Of a stretch of DNA of 64,000 nt, positions 48,108-61,900 are shown piece by piece. The notes under the pieces were generated by a model. The model worked only from the letters and a program-made list of their open reading frames with translations, did not search any database and had not been told where the DNA came from. The position numbers and the translations under genes are program-made. Position 1 is the stretch's first letter. Each line of letters opens with the position of its first letter. Origin of the DNA: Siphonodentalium dalli (Eukaryota > Mollusca > Scaphopoda > Gadilida > Siphonodentaliidae); NCBI GenBank assembly GCA_032622095.1, contig CP136061.1, positions 256,629,582 to 256,693,581 on the forward strand. The letters are read 5' to 3'.

Positions 48108-48435
48108 TATGGGAAGCCAAATTGACATTTAATATATAATTGAGCTTAAGGGCAATAAGGAATCCCTTATATCCAATAGCCCAATAAGGCAATAAGGAAT
48201 CTCTTTTTGCATTTAAGCGCAATAAGGAATATTCTTATTGCGCTTAAGCGCAAATAGATCTTCCCTTATTGCACTTAAGTGCAATAAGGAAATCCTTATT
48301 GCACCTAAGCGCAATAAGAATAATCCTTATTGCGCTTAAGCACAATAAGAATTTCCTTATTGTGCTTAAGCGCAATATGGATTCCTTATTGCGCTTAAGT
48401 TCAATTATTTATTAAATGTCAATTTGGCTTCCCAT
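48108..48435. mobile_element. MITE built of alternating inverted 19-bp blocks
   Basis: Terminal inverted repeats of about 27 bp (tatgggaagccaaattgaca ... tgtcaatttggcttcccata) are flanked by AAACCAC(T) and AAACCAC(A), a 7-8-bp target duplication as for hAT elements. The inside is almost wholly gcgcttaagcgcaataagg-type blocks in alternating orientation, so it can fold in many ways. Confidence 0.85.
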
Positions 48436-48517
48436 AAACCACAACATGACACCCCACACTTCATTCAATAATTGGAAACTCATGTGTATCTATACATTGT
48501 AACAATAGTAATTATAC

Positions 48518-49275
48518 TCCCGCAACGAAGTTAGGGGGTATACTGGAGTCAGCTTGTCCGTCCGTCCGTCGTCCGTGGACACAAATTTGTCCGGAGTTTT
48601 TCTCAGTCGTTTTTTGATCAATTTCCGTGAAACTTGGCACAGATATCAACCACCTTGGGAACCTGTGTACCTGCGATTATGACGTCTGTCGGACTTTTTT
48701 TGGTGGAGTTATCCCCCCTTTTTCGACTTAGAAATTTTCGCAACATGTATACTTTTGTCCGAGCTTTTATTCCTACATTTTTTGGTCATTTTGTTTAAAA
48801 CGTGACACAGATATTTAGTACCATGGGAACTTGTGCACCTGCGATTATGACGTCTGTCCGACATTTTTGGTGGAGTTATCCCCCTTTTTCGACTTAGAAA
48901 CTTTTTTTGCAACATGCATAATTTTGTCCGAGCTTTTATTCCTACATTTTTCGGTCAATGTTTTTTAATCTTGGCACTGTTATTAAGTACCATGGGAACC
49001 TGTGCACCTGCGATTATAACGTCTGTCCGACATTTTTTGTGTGGAGTTATTCCCCTTTTTCGACTTAGAAATTTTTTCGCAACATACATAATTTTGTCCA
49101 AGCTTTTATTCCTACATTTTTCGGTCAATAGGTTTAAGATTAGGGTTATGGTTGTACACCAAATGGGAACTGTTAATTTATTATTTTAACTAAATGTTTA
49201 CTGACATGTGAAACATCTTAGTATTTTAAAAACAGGGGGGTATCCGTAGTCCCATTGGGACAGTCACGCCTCTAG
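48518..49275 (+). mobile_element. Helitron-like element with ~168-bp tandem repeats
   Basis: Begins TCCCGCAACGAAG and ends gtcccattgggac (hairpin) - agtcacgcct - CTAG. Three ~168-bp repeats inside share tgggaacctgtgcacctgcg and gttatcccc. The 5' boundary is less certain because the base before TC is C, not A. No coding. Confidence 0.5.
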
Positions 49276-49284
49276 TTTATTCAG

Positions 49285-49790
49285 TGTTTAGACACATTAA
49301 TGAGGAAAGCAAGTCCACGTAACAATAATTCAATCAATATCACACCATATGGGCAATTCTAAGAAGAAAGAATAGAAAGCAACACAGACGAGGCCAATTT
49401 GTGAAGGCAATGTGTTTTTAACATTGGTGAGGTGGCAATTTTTGACTATTTTCAGGGACAAGTACAACATTTGAAGAAATTGGAAACATTCAATACATTA
49501 AACGGTCTTCGAAATCATTTAAATTGTTGGCTGAAATGTCCATCTAATTAAAATGCCAGAGCTACCACTTTCATATATCAAATTTCTGTAATATATTCAG
49601 TTTTATACACACTGAATGGAAATCGCAAGTCCATGCGGCTAATAATTCACTCAATATTACCCCATAAGGGTCATTATAAGAAGAAAGCATGTTTCTGATG
49701 ATAAAATATATCAAATAGCAACACAGATGAGGCCCATTTGTGACGGTAATGGTATGATGAAAAGTACCAGAGTTACCGCTCTAATGCTGA
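49285..49790. repeat. Diverged ~320-bp-offset direct repeat
   Basis: Blocks such as aagcaagtccacgtaacaataattcaa and cgcaagtccatgcggctaataattcac, followed by aagaagaaag and agcaacacaga.gaggcc, occur near 49310 and 49625. No gene. Confidence 0.55.
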
Positions 49791-49829
49791 TATGGTATCG
49801 CATGAATGGTCTGTTCGAAAATGGAACAA

Positions 49830-51240
49830 TTAAATGTCCATTTTAATCATATCACATTTATACGGGCGGTCACCGGTGTGGATTCTCTTATGTCTCATCC
49901 GGTGGCTTGGATCACTAAACGCCTTCTCGCATATATCGCACTGGTATGGTCGTTCACCGGTGTGTATCCTCCTGTGAACAGTCAAGTGACCCGATTGACT
50001 GAATGTTTTTTCACATATATCACATTGATACGGTCGATCGGCGGAGTGCGTTCTCGTATGTTTCGCCAGGTCGCCTAATTTAATAAATGAATTCCCGCAA
50101 ATATCACATTGATACGGGCGGTCCCTTGTGTGAATTATCTTATGTGTCGTCATGTTGCTTGATTTCGTAAATGATTTCCCGCACCTATCGAAAGGATATG
50201 GCTTGTCTATGGTATGAATCGTCATGTGCCGAGTCAAATGTGTCGATACAGTGAACGATTTTTTACAAACATCACATTGATACGGTCGCTCATCAGAGTG
50301 CGTTATATTATGTCCCTTCAGAGTACTTAAATGACTAAATACCTTCCCGCATATATCGCACATGCATGGTCGGTCTCCGGAATGGATCCTTTTATATATC
50401 GCCAGACTACCCGAATAATTAAATGCTTTCCCGCATATCTCACACACGTATGGTCGTTCGCCGGTGTGGATCCTCTTATGTACAGATAAATGGCTCGATT
50501 CAGCAAATGATTTTTCACAAATATCAAATGTGTCGATACATTGAAGGATTGTTGACAAATATCACATTGATATATTCGATCACCAGTGTGGATTTGTTTA
50601 TGTTTGCTCAGATGGCTTGGATCACTAAACGTTTTCTCACATATATCGCACTGATATGGTTGATCACCTGTGTGGATCCTAATGTGAACAGACAAGTGCC
50701 CAATTGACTGAATGATTTTTCACAAATATCACATTGATACAGGCGGTCACCGATGTGGATTCTCTTATCAGTTCGCCTGACTTAGTAAATGATTTCCCGC
50801 AAATATCACAACGATACGGGTGGTCACCGGTATGAATTATGTTATGTCTCCTCATGTGGCTTGGGTAACTAAACGCTTTCTCACATATAACGCACATATA
50901 GGGTAGGTCACCGGTGTGTATCCTCTTGTGAACAATCAAGTGTCCCGATTAACTGAATGCTTTTTCACAGATATCACATTGATACGGTCGATCGGCGGAG
51001 TCGATTCTCTTATGTGTCGTCAGGTGACCTGATTTAGTAAATAAATTCCCGCAAATGTCACATTGATAAGGGCGGTCACCGGTGTGAATTATCTTATGTG
51101 TTGCCATACTGCTTGATTTAGTAAATGATGTACCGCACCTATCGCATTGGTATGGCTTGTCTCCAGATTGAATTGTCTTGAGTTCAGTCAAATGTGTCGA
51201 TACAGTGAAGTTTTTGACAAATGTAATCGCATTGAAATGG
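49830..51240 (-). pseudogene. Poly-C2H2 zinc-finger locus D
   Basis: The main frame (50558-49830, 242 codons) has about eight fingers, one of which has lost its first Cys (PYPFDRCGKSF). Upstream frames (50695-50560, 50939-50700, 51191-50949) add about seven fingers separated by small frame changes and stops (for example a lost finger end at 50770). Degenerate finger sequence continues to about 51520. The locus and its upstream region are paralogous to locus E (59600-62490). Probably inactive. Confidence 0.75.
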
Positions 51241-51920
51241 TCGATCAGCAGTGTGGATTGTTTTATGTCTCATCAGTATACTTGTACGATCTATCACATA
51301 TATCTCAAGAATATGGTAATTTCCCACATATATCGCAATGGCCGGTCATTTGAGTAGGCTCTCGCGCGGTCGGTCATGATGGTAGAGGATATGGTGTATG
51401 TGAGATATCTCCATATTGATATGGTCGGCCACGCTGATTTATTTACTGAATTTTCCCCACAAAGATCACACCATTGTGGCTAACCAATGAGTGACTGATT
51501 GACTGGTCCTTGTAGAAATATCCGCGAAGACTCTCTTGTGTACAGCCAATGATAGATTGAGCCTGCAAAGCAATTATACTTTGATACAACAGTTACAAAT
51601 TTATGACCGGCAATTGGAGCAAAGCATAATTACTGGACGCAAAGTGAATAGCTCCACGCACATGATACGTCGTCGAAACAGAATTTGTATTTGTCCAGTA
51701 ATCATTTCAGCGTTTGATCAGTTGATTATTCCGGTAAATATGTAGCCCAGTAACGTATTAAATACGTATTAAATTGAGGAGGTTAACAATAAACTTATTA
51801 CCACAATAATACGGCAAGTCGGGTAAAGCTTACGCTGGTTAATATAGCTACATTGTATATAGCATCCGACCAGAGAATTTGCAAAGCCCAAGTATGGACG
51901 AGCGTTATTAAATTTAGTAT
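51241..51920. other. Degenerate fingers and upstream region of locus D
   Basis: Finger scraps to about 51520. From about 51550 to 51920 the sequence resembles 61950-62490 (ccggcaattggagc, ccacaataatacgg, gagcgttattaaa), so it is a shared 5' region of paralogous ZnF loci D and E. It ends where the LINE starts. Confidence 0.55.
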
Positions 51921-52280
51921 GTGTTCATTTGGAACAACACGACATATCTGAAACACCAGAAGAAACACCGAAAGAATCCTCGGAAATACGAACTGGTACC
52001 CAGTAAACCATACTTGGACAACCAACAACAACTTACTGACCAGATAAGACAACTAAACATACAAGTGAAAGAACTGAACCATCGATACCACAGAAATTCA
52101 CCAGAATTCAGTTCCGACCTCTTAACAAGTAAATGTCAAAAAAGAGGTAGACACATAACACCAACTCTGTATAAGAAGTACAACTACAACCTGTGCGCTG
52201 ACGGTATCCACCCAGAAGAACAACTCGGAAGAGTCTGGCTGAGAAAGATCAGAGACCAGACCCTTAGAGACTGCTGGTAA
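51921..52280 (+). pseudogene. LINE ORF1-like C-terminal piece (possible SGNH hydrolase end)
   Basis: A 119-codon frame ending LCADGIHPEEQLGRVWLRKIRD. The D-G-x-H-P near the C terminus matches the catalytic Asp/His block of SGNH/GDSL-type esterases, which CR1-type ORF1 proteins are known to carry. The N-terminal part with the catalytic Ser is missing, so the assignment is tentative. Confidence 0.45.
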
Positions 52281-52289
52281 ACATCATGA

Positions 52290-52650
52290 ATAGGAAGGTG
52301 GGGTGGTGTGGGCTGTACCGCGCTAAACCCAATACACATGAGAATTATGGGATGAACCAAGTGAGGACATTCAGATGTCGATTGGATAGACAGGGTGGCA
52401 TGGGCTGTACCACGCTATACCCGTATTGGAGTATTCTCACCAGTAAAGAGGGAGAAGCTAAAAAGCGAGGGGTGGCATGGGCTGAACCATGCTAAACCCG
52501 GAGAGCTAAGAGACACGGGGTGGTATGGGCTGTTCCGTGCTAAACCAAGGAAAAATCCACAGCAAAAGTCAAAACAACGAGAGAGTAGCCATCCACAGTT
52601 CGAAGTGTTTGGATGGTGTGGGCTGTACCAAGCTAGACCCATGGAGATAT
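52290..52650 (+). repeat. Five copies of a ggtgtgggctgtacc..gctaaaccc motif
   Basis: A ~28-nt conserved motif occurs at about 52300, 52395, 52480, 52520 and 52612 with irregular spacing. Translated, four of them read GWxGLxxA(K/R)P. The third-position changes are mostly conservative where it is in frame, but one copy is out of frame, so both a protein repeat and an RNA element are possible. Confidence 0.75.
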
Positions 52651-53168
52651 GTCTTCGTGCCACAAATCACTATCTGGAAATACTACTTCTAAAAGCCGGA
52701 GACATTGAAGAAAATCCTGGACCTAAGAAGAAAGCAAAAACATATGCGATGGTGAAACAATCAATATACCCATGTGCTGTGTGTGAAGATGAGGTGTCAT
52801 GGACAGATACAGGGGTCTGCTGTGACGACTGTCAAAACTGGCATCATAAAACATGCATCGAGATGGACAAGGTGGAATTCAAAACACATGAGGAAAGACC
52901 CAGCCTACCCTGGAAGTGCTTCAAGTGCGACAGTATACACATCAGTAGCTTCACTTTCCACAACTATGAGATACATACATCCAACTACTATCAACCCCTC
53001 AGTATGTTAGACTCTACAATTGACAGCCTATGCTCTGCTTTCAACCCGACAGAAACTAGTAGTCCATTACCACACAGTGACCAAAATAACACCAGAAAAA
53101 GCTCATCTAGACTAAGTTCACAGAGCAATGTATACCACACAACACCAAAAGAAAACTCAGAATATTGA
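52395..53168 (+). CDS. LINE protein with 2A peptide followed by PHD finger
   Basis: A 257-codon frame. Residues 100-110 (AGDIEENPGP) form a canonical 2A motif D-x-E-x-N-P-G-P (52701-52724), which makes ribosomes skip the last Gly-Pro bond and releases two products. Just after it, residues ~125-180 hold a PHD-type Cys4-His-Cys3 finger (CAVC, CDDC, WHHKTC, KCFKC). PHD fingers and 2A motifs are both known in CR1-like LINEs. The upstream part contains three in-frame GWxGLxxAKP-type repeats. The PHD product ends with a Ser/Thr-rich tail, and the endonuclease frame follows in another phase overlapping at 53165. The true start codon is unknown. Confidence 0.85.
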   Translation: MAWAVPRYTRIGVFSPVKREKLKSEGWHGLNHAKPGELRDTGWYGLFRAKPRKNPQQKSKQRESSHPQFEVFGWCGLYQARPMEICLRATNHYLEILLLKAGDIEENPGPKKKAKTYAMVKQSIYPCAVCEDEVSWTDTGVCCDDCQNWHHKTCIEMDKVEFKTHEERPSLPWKCFKCDSIHISSFTFHNYEIHTSNYYQPLSMLDSTIDSLCSAFNPTETSSPLPHSDQNNTRKSSSRLSSQSNVYHTTPKENSEY

Positions 53169-55995
53169 CTGTAAATTGTAGAAGCCCACCAAGCAACAAA
53201 GCCGAACTCGCAGTTGCAGTGCAATATCTAAAATCTGACATCATTCTAGGCACTGAATCTTGGCTAAAAGGCATAACCCCAGGAAACCCACCAACACCAC
53301 AGGCAATAAAATCAGCTGAGGTTTTCCCAGAACAGTACTGTGCCTTTCGGAACGACAGAACTGGATTAGGGGGCGGAGTCTTCGTTGCATATCATGAAGA
53401 CATTATAGCAGTGGAGAAACCAGAATATGTCACCAATTGCGAGATTGAATGGGCAAAAATAACCATCCAAAAGGGGAGAGATCTGTATGTCGCCAGTTTA
53501 TACATGCCAAACAGGAACATGGAAACAGTTAAACAACTAAAAGAATCAATGAAGAAGTACACTGCAGATAAAACCAATACGTACATAATAGGAGGCGACT
53601 TTAATTGCCCGGACATCAATTGGGAGAAACTGACAATACGGGAAGGAGCACCTGATAAAGAAATCCAACAGGCGCTGTTGGATGTTTGCATTGGAAATGG
53701 AATGACACAGATGCATGAGGAACCAACGAGAGAAGATAATTTACTGGACATAATACTAACAAATAATCCATCACTAATAAGAACATCAAACAATGTCCCA
53801 GGTATATCTGACCATGCCATGATTGTTACAGACTGCATACCATCGCCAAAGTACCAATGAAAAGGAGCGAAGGAAGTTTACCTTTTCAATAAAGCAAACT
53901 GGACAGAAGTCGCAGCAGACATGAACAAACTGGGCGAAGAGATTACGACATTACCATCAGATACAGACATAAACACCATGTGGGAGAAATTTAAAGGAGG
54001 AGTCTCAGAAATAGTGAAAAACAGGGTCCCAACACTGGCAATAAGAAAGAGAGGAAAGCTACCATGGATGAATAAAAAACTGTTACATCAAATTAGGAAA
54101 AAGGAGAAACTTTACAAGACAGCTAAGAAAACAGAGACATGGGATAAATACAGACACCAACAAAGATTATGTATAAGAGAACTCAGACGAACGGAAAGTG
54201 ACTATATCAACAAAATCATTGAAGAAGGAAAAAAAAGAAGACCACAAAACCCTTCTGGCGCTTCATGAAAGCAAAAAAACAAGACAACATCGGCGTACCT
54301 CCACTCAAGAAAGGAACAACACTAACCACCAACAGAATAGAGACGTCTGAATTACTCATCAACTAGTTCCGGTCAGTCTTCACCAAAGACCTAGGTCACG
54401 AACTACCAGACCTACCAAAAAAGGCACTGGATATAGAGAATGTGGACATCGACAAACCAGGGGTAGTAAAACTACTATCAGACATAAAAACATCCAAAGC
54501 ACCTGGCCCAGATGACATCCCAAACAAGATCCCGAAGATCTGTGCCGAGCAAGCAGCAACATCACTCACAGCGATATTCCAACGATCGCTTGACACAGGT
54601 AAATTACCAACTGACTGGCTCGAGGCTAACATCACACCAATATTCAAAAAGGGCTACGTCCACCTGCCAGAAAACTACAGGCCCGTATCACTAACATCGA
54701 TGGCCTGCAAAATCCTTGTGCACATACTATGCCGTCAAATCAGAAACCACCTTGAGAAACACTACATGCTTACCGACAGAAACCATAGATTCCGCTCTGT
54801 ACACTCCTGCGTGACACAGCTGATCATTGTAACACATGAACTGATGGAGAATTACGATAACGATATCCAGACAGACATAGCAGTATTGGATTTTTCAAAG
54901 GCATTCGACACAGTACATGTACCTCACCGAAGCCTACTACACAAACTGAACGGCTATGGTGTTACAAATCAAACTCTCAAGTGGATAGACACCTTCCTAA
55001 CAAGACGACAGATGAGAGTAGCAGTGGGAGGGGAATTCTCGAAACATGTAGCAGTGGAGTCCGGCTTACCTCAGGGTAATATACTGTACTCGACCCTCTC
55101 CTCTTCCTGTGTCACATAAACGACTTACCACAAGCAGTCACATCTCAAGTCAAACTCTTCGCCGATGATTGTCTCCTTTATCGCCAAATAAAGAATCAAC
55201 AAGACCATATTGCTCTTCAAGAAGACCTGAAGTCATTAGAAAAATGGGCAGATGTTTGGGGCATGCGGTTCAATGCGAAGAAATGTAACATCCTGTCAAT
55301 AAAACCCACGTCGACGCACATGTACCAACTGGATAACCAAATACTGGTACTCCAAACAGTTGAAGAAACACAATATCTAGGGCTAACCAACACCCTCACT
55401 TGGTCATCCCACATATCCAAGATAGTAAGAAAAGCAGGCAGCACCCTTGGATTCCTCCGTCGAAACCTCAGGAGAGCGGACAAAAAACACACAAACAATG
55501 GCCTATGAATCCACAGTAAGATCCTCCCTTGAATATGCAGCTGAAGTTTGGGATCCACACCAGCAAAAAGACATCAACACAATAGAAAGAATCAACAAAA
55601 GAGGGGTGCGTTTCATCGAAAACAACTACCACACAAGAACAAAAGGGGCTGTAACCGAAATGCTAAATGAACAACTCATGGAGCCACTTCATCAAAGAAG
55701 AAACACGATGAGAATGAAGCTGTTCGGCAGAGTAGTGGATGGGCTGGTGCCGGCTATTCTATCAAACGACATACTTATACCAAAAAAGAAAGGAAGGAAA
55801 ATAAAGGCGAAAAAGTACACAGGCTTTGTAACATCAAACCTTGTCGAAAAGGAGGAGTGTATCAACTCAAACTCCATCGAAAGGATACGAGCAAAAACGG
55901 CACAATTCAGAAACTCGTTCTTTGTTCGCGCTATCGAGGAGTGGAACAGCCTGGACGAGAGCACATGCGAAGTAACAACGGACACAACATCATAG
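53165..55995 (+). pseudogene. LINE ORF2: AP endonuclease, reverse transcriptase, C-terminal domain
   Basis: Endonuclease motifs: TVNCRS, GTESWL, GGDFNCPDINW, LDIILTNNP and GISDHAMIV. A stop/frameshift at 53860 is followed by the linker (NKANWTEVAADMNK..., 53880-54268). RT: SKAPGPDDIPNKI, PIFKKG, NYRPVSLTSMACK, LDFSKAFDTVH, SGLPQGNIL, a frameshift at about 55095, then LFADDCLLY (about 55153), YLGLT and RNLRRADK. Another frameshift near 55500 leads to the C-terminal SSLEYAAEVWDPH... and RNSFFVRAIEEWN. The aspartates of the RT active site are intact. At least four frameshifts, so inactive. Confidence 0.9.
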
Positions 55996-56117
55996 TCCTC
56001 CCACAGCGCAAACACAGTCGATAGGCTTCAGCGCTGAAACATATACAGATACAGATGTTTCCGGCGTCAGTACATATTTGGTACTGATCACTGGGTATAG
56101 AATAGAATAGAATAGAA

Positions 56118-56606
56118 TTTATTACCATAAAGGACCCCGAGGGGTAACATGAAGTGCATAATGAAACTACACACAGATGAAAGCAAATTCAAAAATAACA
56201 TGCATAATATTATTATATGATATTATAAGAAATGATAATAATAATAAGGCAGTTTTAGGACGGATAACAGAATTGATACAAAGCAGTTGTCTTGAGAAGG
56301 AAAATGTCTACTTACATGTACTTATGAATACTTGCTTGTGATGGGAAGAGGAAAGCTTTAATAGAGCTGACATAATTATGGTCGGAGATATTTAAATGAA
56401 GCTGAAATTGGTGAATTATAATATTTGTTTGGAATTACAGTGAATTAATACGTCAGATGCATTCAGATAACACATATACCCAATCAGACAAGTGCTAATC
56501 CAGCAGTATTAACCAACTGCAAGGGCAGGGGATAAATTTAAATATCACATGAATGAAATCAATAATATAGCTATTTACATATATACCTCCCAGTGTGCTT
56601 TGGAAG
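56118..56606. other. No gene seen
   Basis: AT-rich sequence between two LINE remnants; it may include the 3' UTR of the minus-strand LINE fragment. Confidence 0.4.
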
Positions 56607-57560
56607 CTAGGGCTTAAATGCCTGGTGCATTTCAAAGCCTTCTTTGACAAACCGGCCCATTTCAATCAGCAGATCTAGATTCTCAATTGTCATTAGCCAA
56701 TAAAATTTTGAATCATCACCAAGTTTTAGATTTTTTTTGCAATATTTGGTAATTTTACTGAAAAGAAATTGTCTCGGTTTATCATAAAGAGGGCATTCTA
56801 TATTAAAATGATGCTCATTCTCTATTTTGCCTAGGTTGCACCTAGTGCATGTCTTCAAAGGCCTCGCTGGTGTTTTACTTTTAATAATATGCCGTGCGGT
56901 TTCTATCTTGAGATTATGAGAACTTATTCTCAGTTGGCAGATGGCTTTTCTCATATCATTATTAGGTAGTGATAGATATGATTCCCTTTTGAATGTCTTT
57001 TTAAATGAGAAATACGTATCCAGTTTGCCTTCATTACTCGTGATATATGAATGTCTTATTGACTTCCATTCATTCAAAAAAATATGTCGCAGCTTGTTAC
57101 GAACAATAGGTTTAACCACTGTCAGAGAGTTAACTGCAACTATATTTTCTGAGAGTCCAAGTTTGTCAAGTATAGATATAATGGTTGAATACCAGGTTAT
57201 GTTATTTTTGTGATCAAGCTTGGTACACTTAAAAGCTTCAGATAATAGATTTGAGGGACAATGGTGCAACCTGTGTAAGTAACTAATTAATGTCTCAATT
57301 ATTGTAAAATACATTGGAAACCGTCCCAGTTCTGAAATCACTCCAATATTAGAGCTTTTTTTGTTAACACCAAGAAGATATTTACAAAACCGGAGATGTG
57401 ACTTGACAGCTATATTATCCCTATATAAGTTGGTAAAAGGATTAAATCCTTTCACTAAGTTATTAGGTCTCCCAATTCTGAAATGTATGTTCCCCAAATC
57501 TCAGAACCATATAACAAAATCGGCTTTATTGTGTGATCGTAGATATGAAGCATTGTATTA
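56607..57560 (-). pseudogene. LINE ORF2 C-terminal fragment
   Basis: A 296-codon frame (57497-56607) preceded, after a frame change, by TIKPILLYGSEIWG (about 57500-57550), then SHLRFCKYLLGVNKKSSN and ELGRFPMYF, a conserved thumb/C-terminal region of non-LTR ORF2 proteins. Near the end is a Cys/His cluster CTRCNLGKIENEHHFNIECPLY, the zinc-knuckle-like motif usual there. The RT and endonuclease are missing, so it is 5'-truncated. Its class differs from the two CR1-like copies in the window. It is on the opposite strand to the neighbouring LINE. Confidence 0.85.
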
Positions 57561-57569
57561 ATATTTGGA

Positions 57570-58905
57570 GTAGTACCCGATATATTTATTCAGCGTTCAG
57601 TTAATTTTTCGTTAGGCCGCTCTCTATTTACTGGTCTGTGTTTTTTGTTTGTTTGGTGGTTTATCATCATTTTATTAACTAGGCCATATCTCGAGGTGTC
57701 AGTTCTATCGGGAGCGGAAAGACCACGCAAATGGTTAATGTCTCTGGAAAATCACCGGCCCCACATCACGCAGTAAAATTGAGTCAATAATCAATTATAA
57801 AAGTGTCATTGGAACATTATACGACTTATCGGATGCTTATGGTATTGTAGCGCCAGTGGACTGTATGTTCATGACTTGTGTTCGTTTCTAATGGTGATCT
57901 AAGAAAGTGTTTGTATGGTTTCTGAGAGAGCATCACTAAAATGAAAAATTCAGTAATAACTTCTGTATGTTCATCTTATATATACAACTCAAAACTATTC
58001 AGATTTTAGAAGAATTACTGTATATTTAACATCCGAATGTAAATTGTATGTCGTATAATTATATATGGACAATTTTGTCTGAAATAAATAAATCATGAAT
58101 ATATACAAACGGTTATAATACCTCTGGGAAGCACCCAAAAACACGCAGTCAATACACACTTGGTAAGGGTTCATTTGGAAAATTATAACGAGAAAAATTG
58201 TTCTTTGTCGCGTCTATTTGACACTGGAAGAGGTTTTGAGGATATAGTTTAAGAATCAATAATTGAACGAAAACGTTATTCTGACCATCAAGGCATTTAG
58301 ACACTGGCTGGTGACAATGTCATTTCGGGAATTTAAATACAGAAGCCCAAATTGTCTAGAAATTCTAATGGAAATATATATATTTCAAACATCTCATCAG
58401 GTGACATTTTGAATTAATCAATTGTGACGTAACTTCCGGAGTTACCAAGTCACATCACGATCCACGTAACGTCATATCCCGTTTTAATTGGGCTTGAATT
58501 TGGCTTTGAATCTGTCTTCCATTGCCAGACCTCCCTCATTTTATAGAGTGGGAAGAATTTAAATCGTCCTTTCCCACATATATCGAGGTGTCCACTGAGA
58601 GGGATTTGTCTATATTGGGCATGTGTGATTTGTCATCCCGGTTTGACCCACATATAATTCTTTGCATCCTGGACATATAATGACAGGTTTCTATTACGTA
58701 GCCGTTGCTCAGCTAGGCGTTCAGTAAATACTGCTTCCCAACTTGTTAACAAGATCTTACGTTATGTAGCATAGACGCAGCGCAGCCGGGCGTTGAGTCA
58801 AGAGACAATATTAGTGTTTTAACGACACACATATGCGGTGCATGATACATTTTCTATGCAGACATCAGTCATTGAAATATGTATATTATGGGTAAACGTA
58901 CCATG
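57570..58905. other. No gene seen
   Basis: AT-rich, no long frame, no recognisable transposon ends. Confidence 0.5.
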
Positions 58906-58909
58906 ACAC

Positions 58910-59170
58910 TCAATCCCCGGAGTGGATTCTATTAATGGTTGTCGGACAGCTCGAATGGTTGAATCCTTTAATTCCATCAAGAGTGTACCCTCTCGTGTAC
59001 AGACAGAGTCGATGAATCATTTCCCACAATCATCACGTGTTACGGGCGTTTGTCCGAGTGGATTAGTTTATGCACATGTTTCCTTCCTATAGTGAATTCT
59101 TTACTAACTTGACGCGTCCGATCTCACAAATATGATACGGAGGATCGCCCCATCTTATGTTTCATTAGGA
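58910..59170 (-). pseudogene. Heavily decayed C2H2 fingers
   Basis: Finger-linker phrases on the minus strand survive (ccggagtggattct, cgaatggttgaatcc, acgggcgtttgtccgagtgg, ggaggatcgccc), but no frame is open over more than about one finger. This appears to be an upstream relic of ZnF locus E or another old array. Confidence 0.6.
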
Positions 59171-59389
59171 GTATGCCCTCCTATCTTTCTGTGGGAAATT
59201 ACAAGGCAGTGTGTGTCAAGTTGCACACACATATGAAAATAACAAACTCAAGTAGTGCTCTTCTGATATTTGATTCGTACCCGTGGAATATTGAAGTTGT
59301 TAACATGTCAATTATCATTGAGCAATTTGCAATTTTGGGTTGGATATATGTATGCATGCACCGAGGGTGGTCGCTGTTCCGTGACGGAT

Positions 59390-60872
<1,483 letters not shown>

Positions 60873-61900
60873 TTAAACGCTTTCTCGCATATATCACACT
60901 GATAGGGATGATCACCGGTGTGTATCCTCTTGTGAACAGACAGGTGTCCCGAATGACTGAACGACTGTTCACAAATATCACATTGATACGGGCGGTGACC
61001 AGAGTGGATTGTTTTATCTCTATCCTGATGACTTGGTCGAGTGAATGATTTTTCACATATATCACATTGAAACGGGCGATCTCCGGTGAGGATTATTATA
61101 TGTCTCGTCAGGTCGCTTGATCCAGTGAATGTTTTCCCGCAAATATCACCTTACAATGGCCGCGCACTGTGTGCAATATTTTATGTTTTTTCAATAGACT
61201 TGATCTAGTAAATGATTTCGCACATATATCGCATTGGTACGGCTTGTCTCCTGTGTGAATTATCTTATGCGTCACCAGGTTGCTCGTTGAAGTGAATGCT
61301 TTCGCGCATATGTCACATTGGTACGGCTTGTCCCCGGTGTGAATCCTCTTGTGACCAGTCAAATGTGTCGATACAGTGAATGATTTTTCACATATATCAC
61401 ATTGATACGGGCGGTCACCAGAGTGGGTCCTTTTATGTCTCGTCAGGCTACTCGAATGATTAAATGCTTTCCGGCATATGTCGCACATGTATGGTCGTTC
61501 GCCGGTGTGGATCCTCTTATGCGCAGATAATTGGCCCGATTCAGTGAACGATTTTTCACAAACATCACATCGATATGGCTTGTCTCCAGTATGGACCCTC
61601 TTGTGTTTAGTCAAATGTGTTGGTGCATTGAACGATTTTTCACAAATGTCACATTGATACGGTCGATCGTCAGAGTGTATCCTCTTATGATTCGCCAGTC
61701 CGCTTGATGAAGTGAATGCTTTCGCGCATATATCGCATTGATATGGCTTGTTTCCTGTATGAACCACCTTGTGTTCAGTCAATTGTCCCGGGCGATCACC
61801 TGAGTGAGTAATTTTATCGGAAGGATGCGGTTGATCGCCGATGTGTGTCATCTTGTGAAAAGTCAAAGACACTGACGCAGAAATAATTTCGATCAATTAT

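Larger units (their letters stand above)
51921..56117 (+). mobile_element. CR1-like LINE with 2A motif and PHD finger
   Basis: An almost full-length non-LTR retrotransposon. In order: the end of an ORF1-like frame (51921-52280), a motif-repeat zone (about 52290-52650), a frame with a 2A motif and PHD finger (52395-53168), AP-type endonuclease (53165-53860), reverse transcriptase (54442-55560, several frameshifts), C-terminal domain (to 55995) and a 3' end of short (TAGAA)n repeats (56095-56117). CR1-clade elements typically end in short tandem repeats rather than poly(A). Several frameshifts make it inactive. It inserted into the upstream region of ZnF locus D. Confidence 0.88.

Noticed and set aside
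52701-52724. 2A motif as a sign of a virus
   Set aside because: It is embedded in a LINE with PHD, endonuclease and reverse transcriptase. 2A motifs are known in non-LTR retrotransposons.
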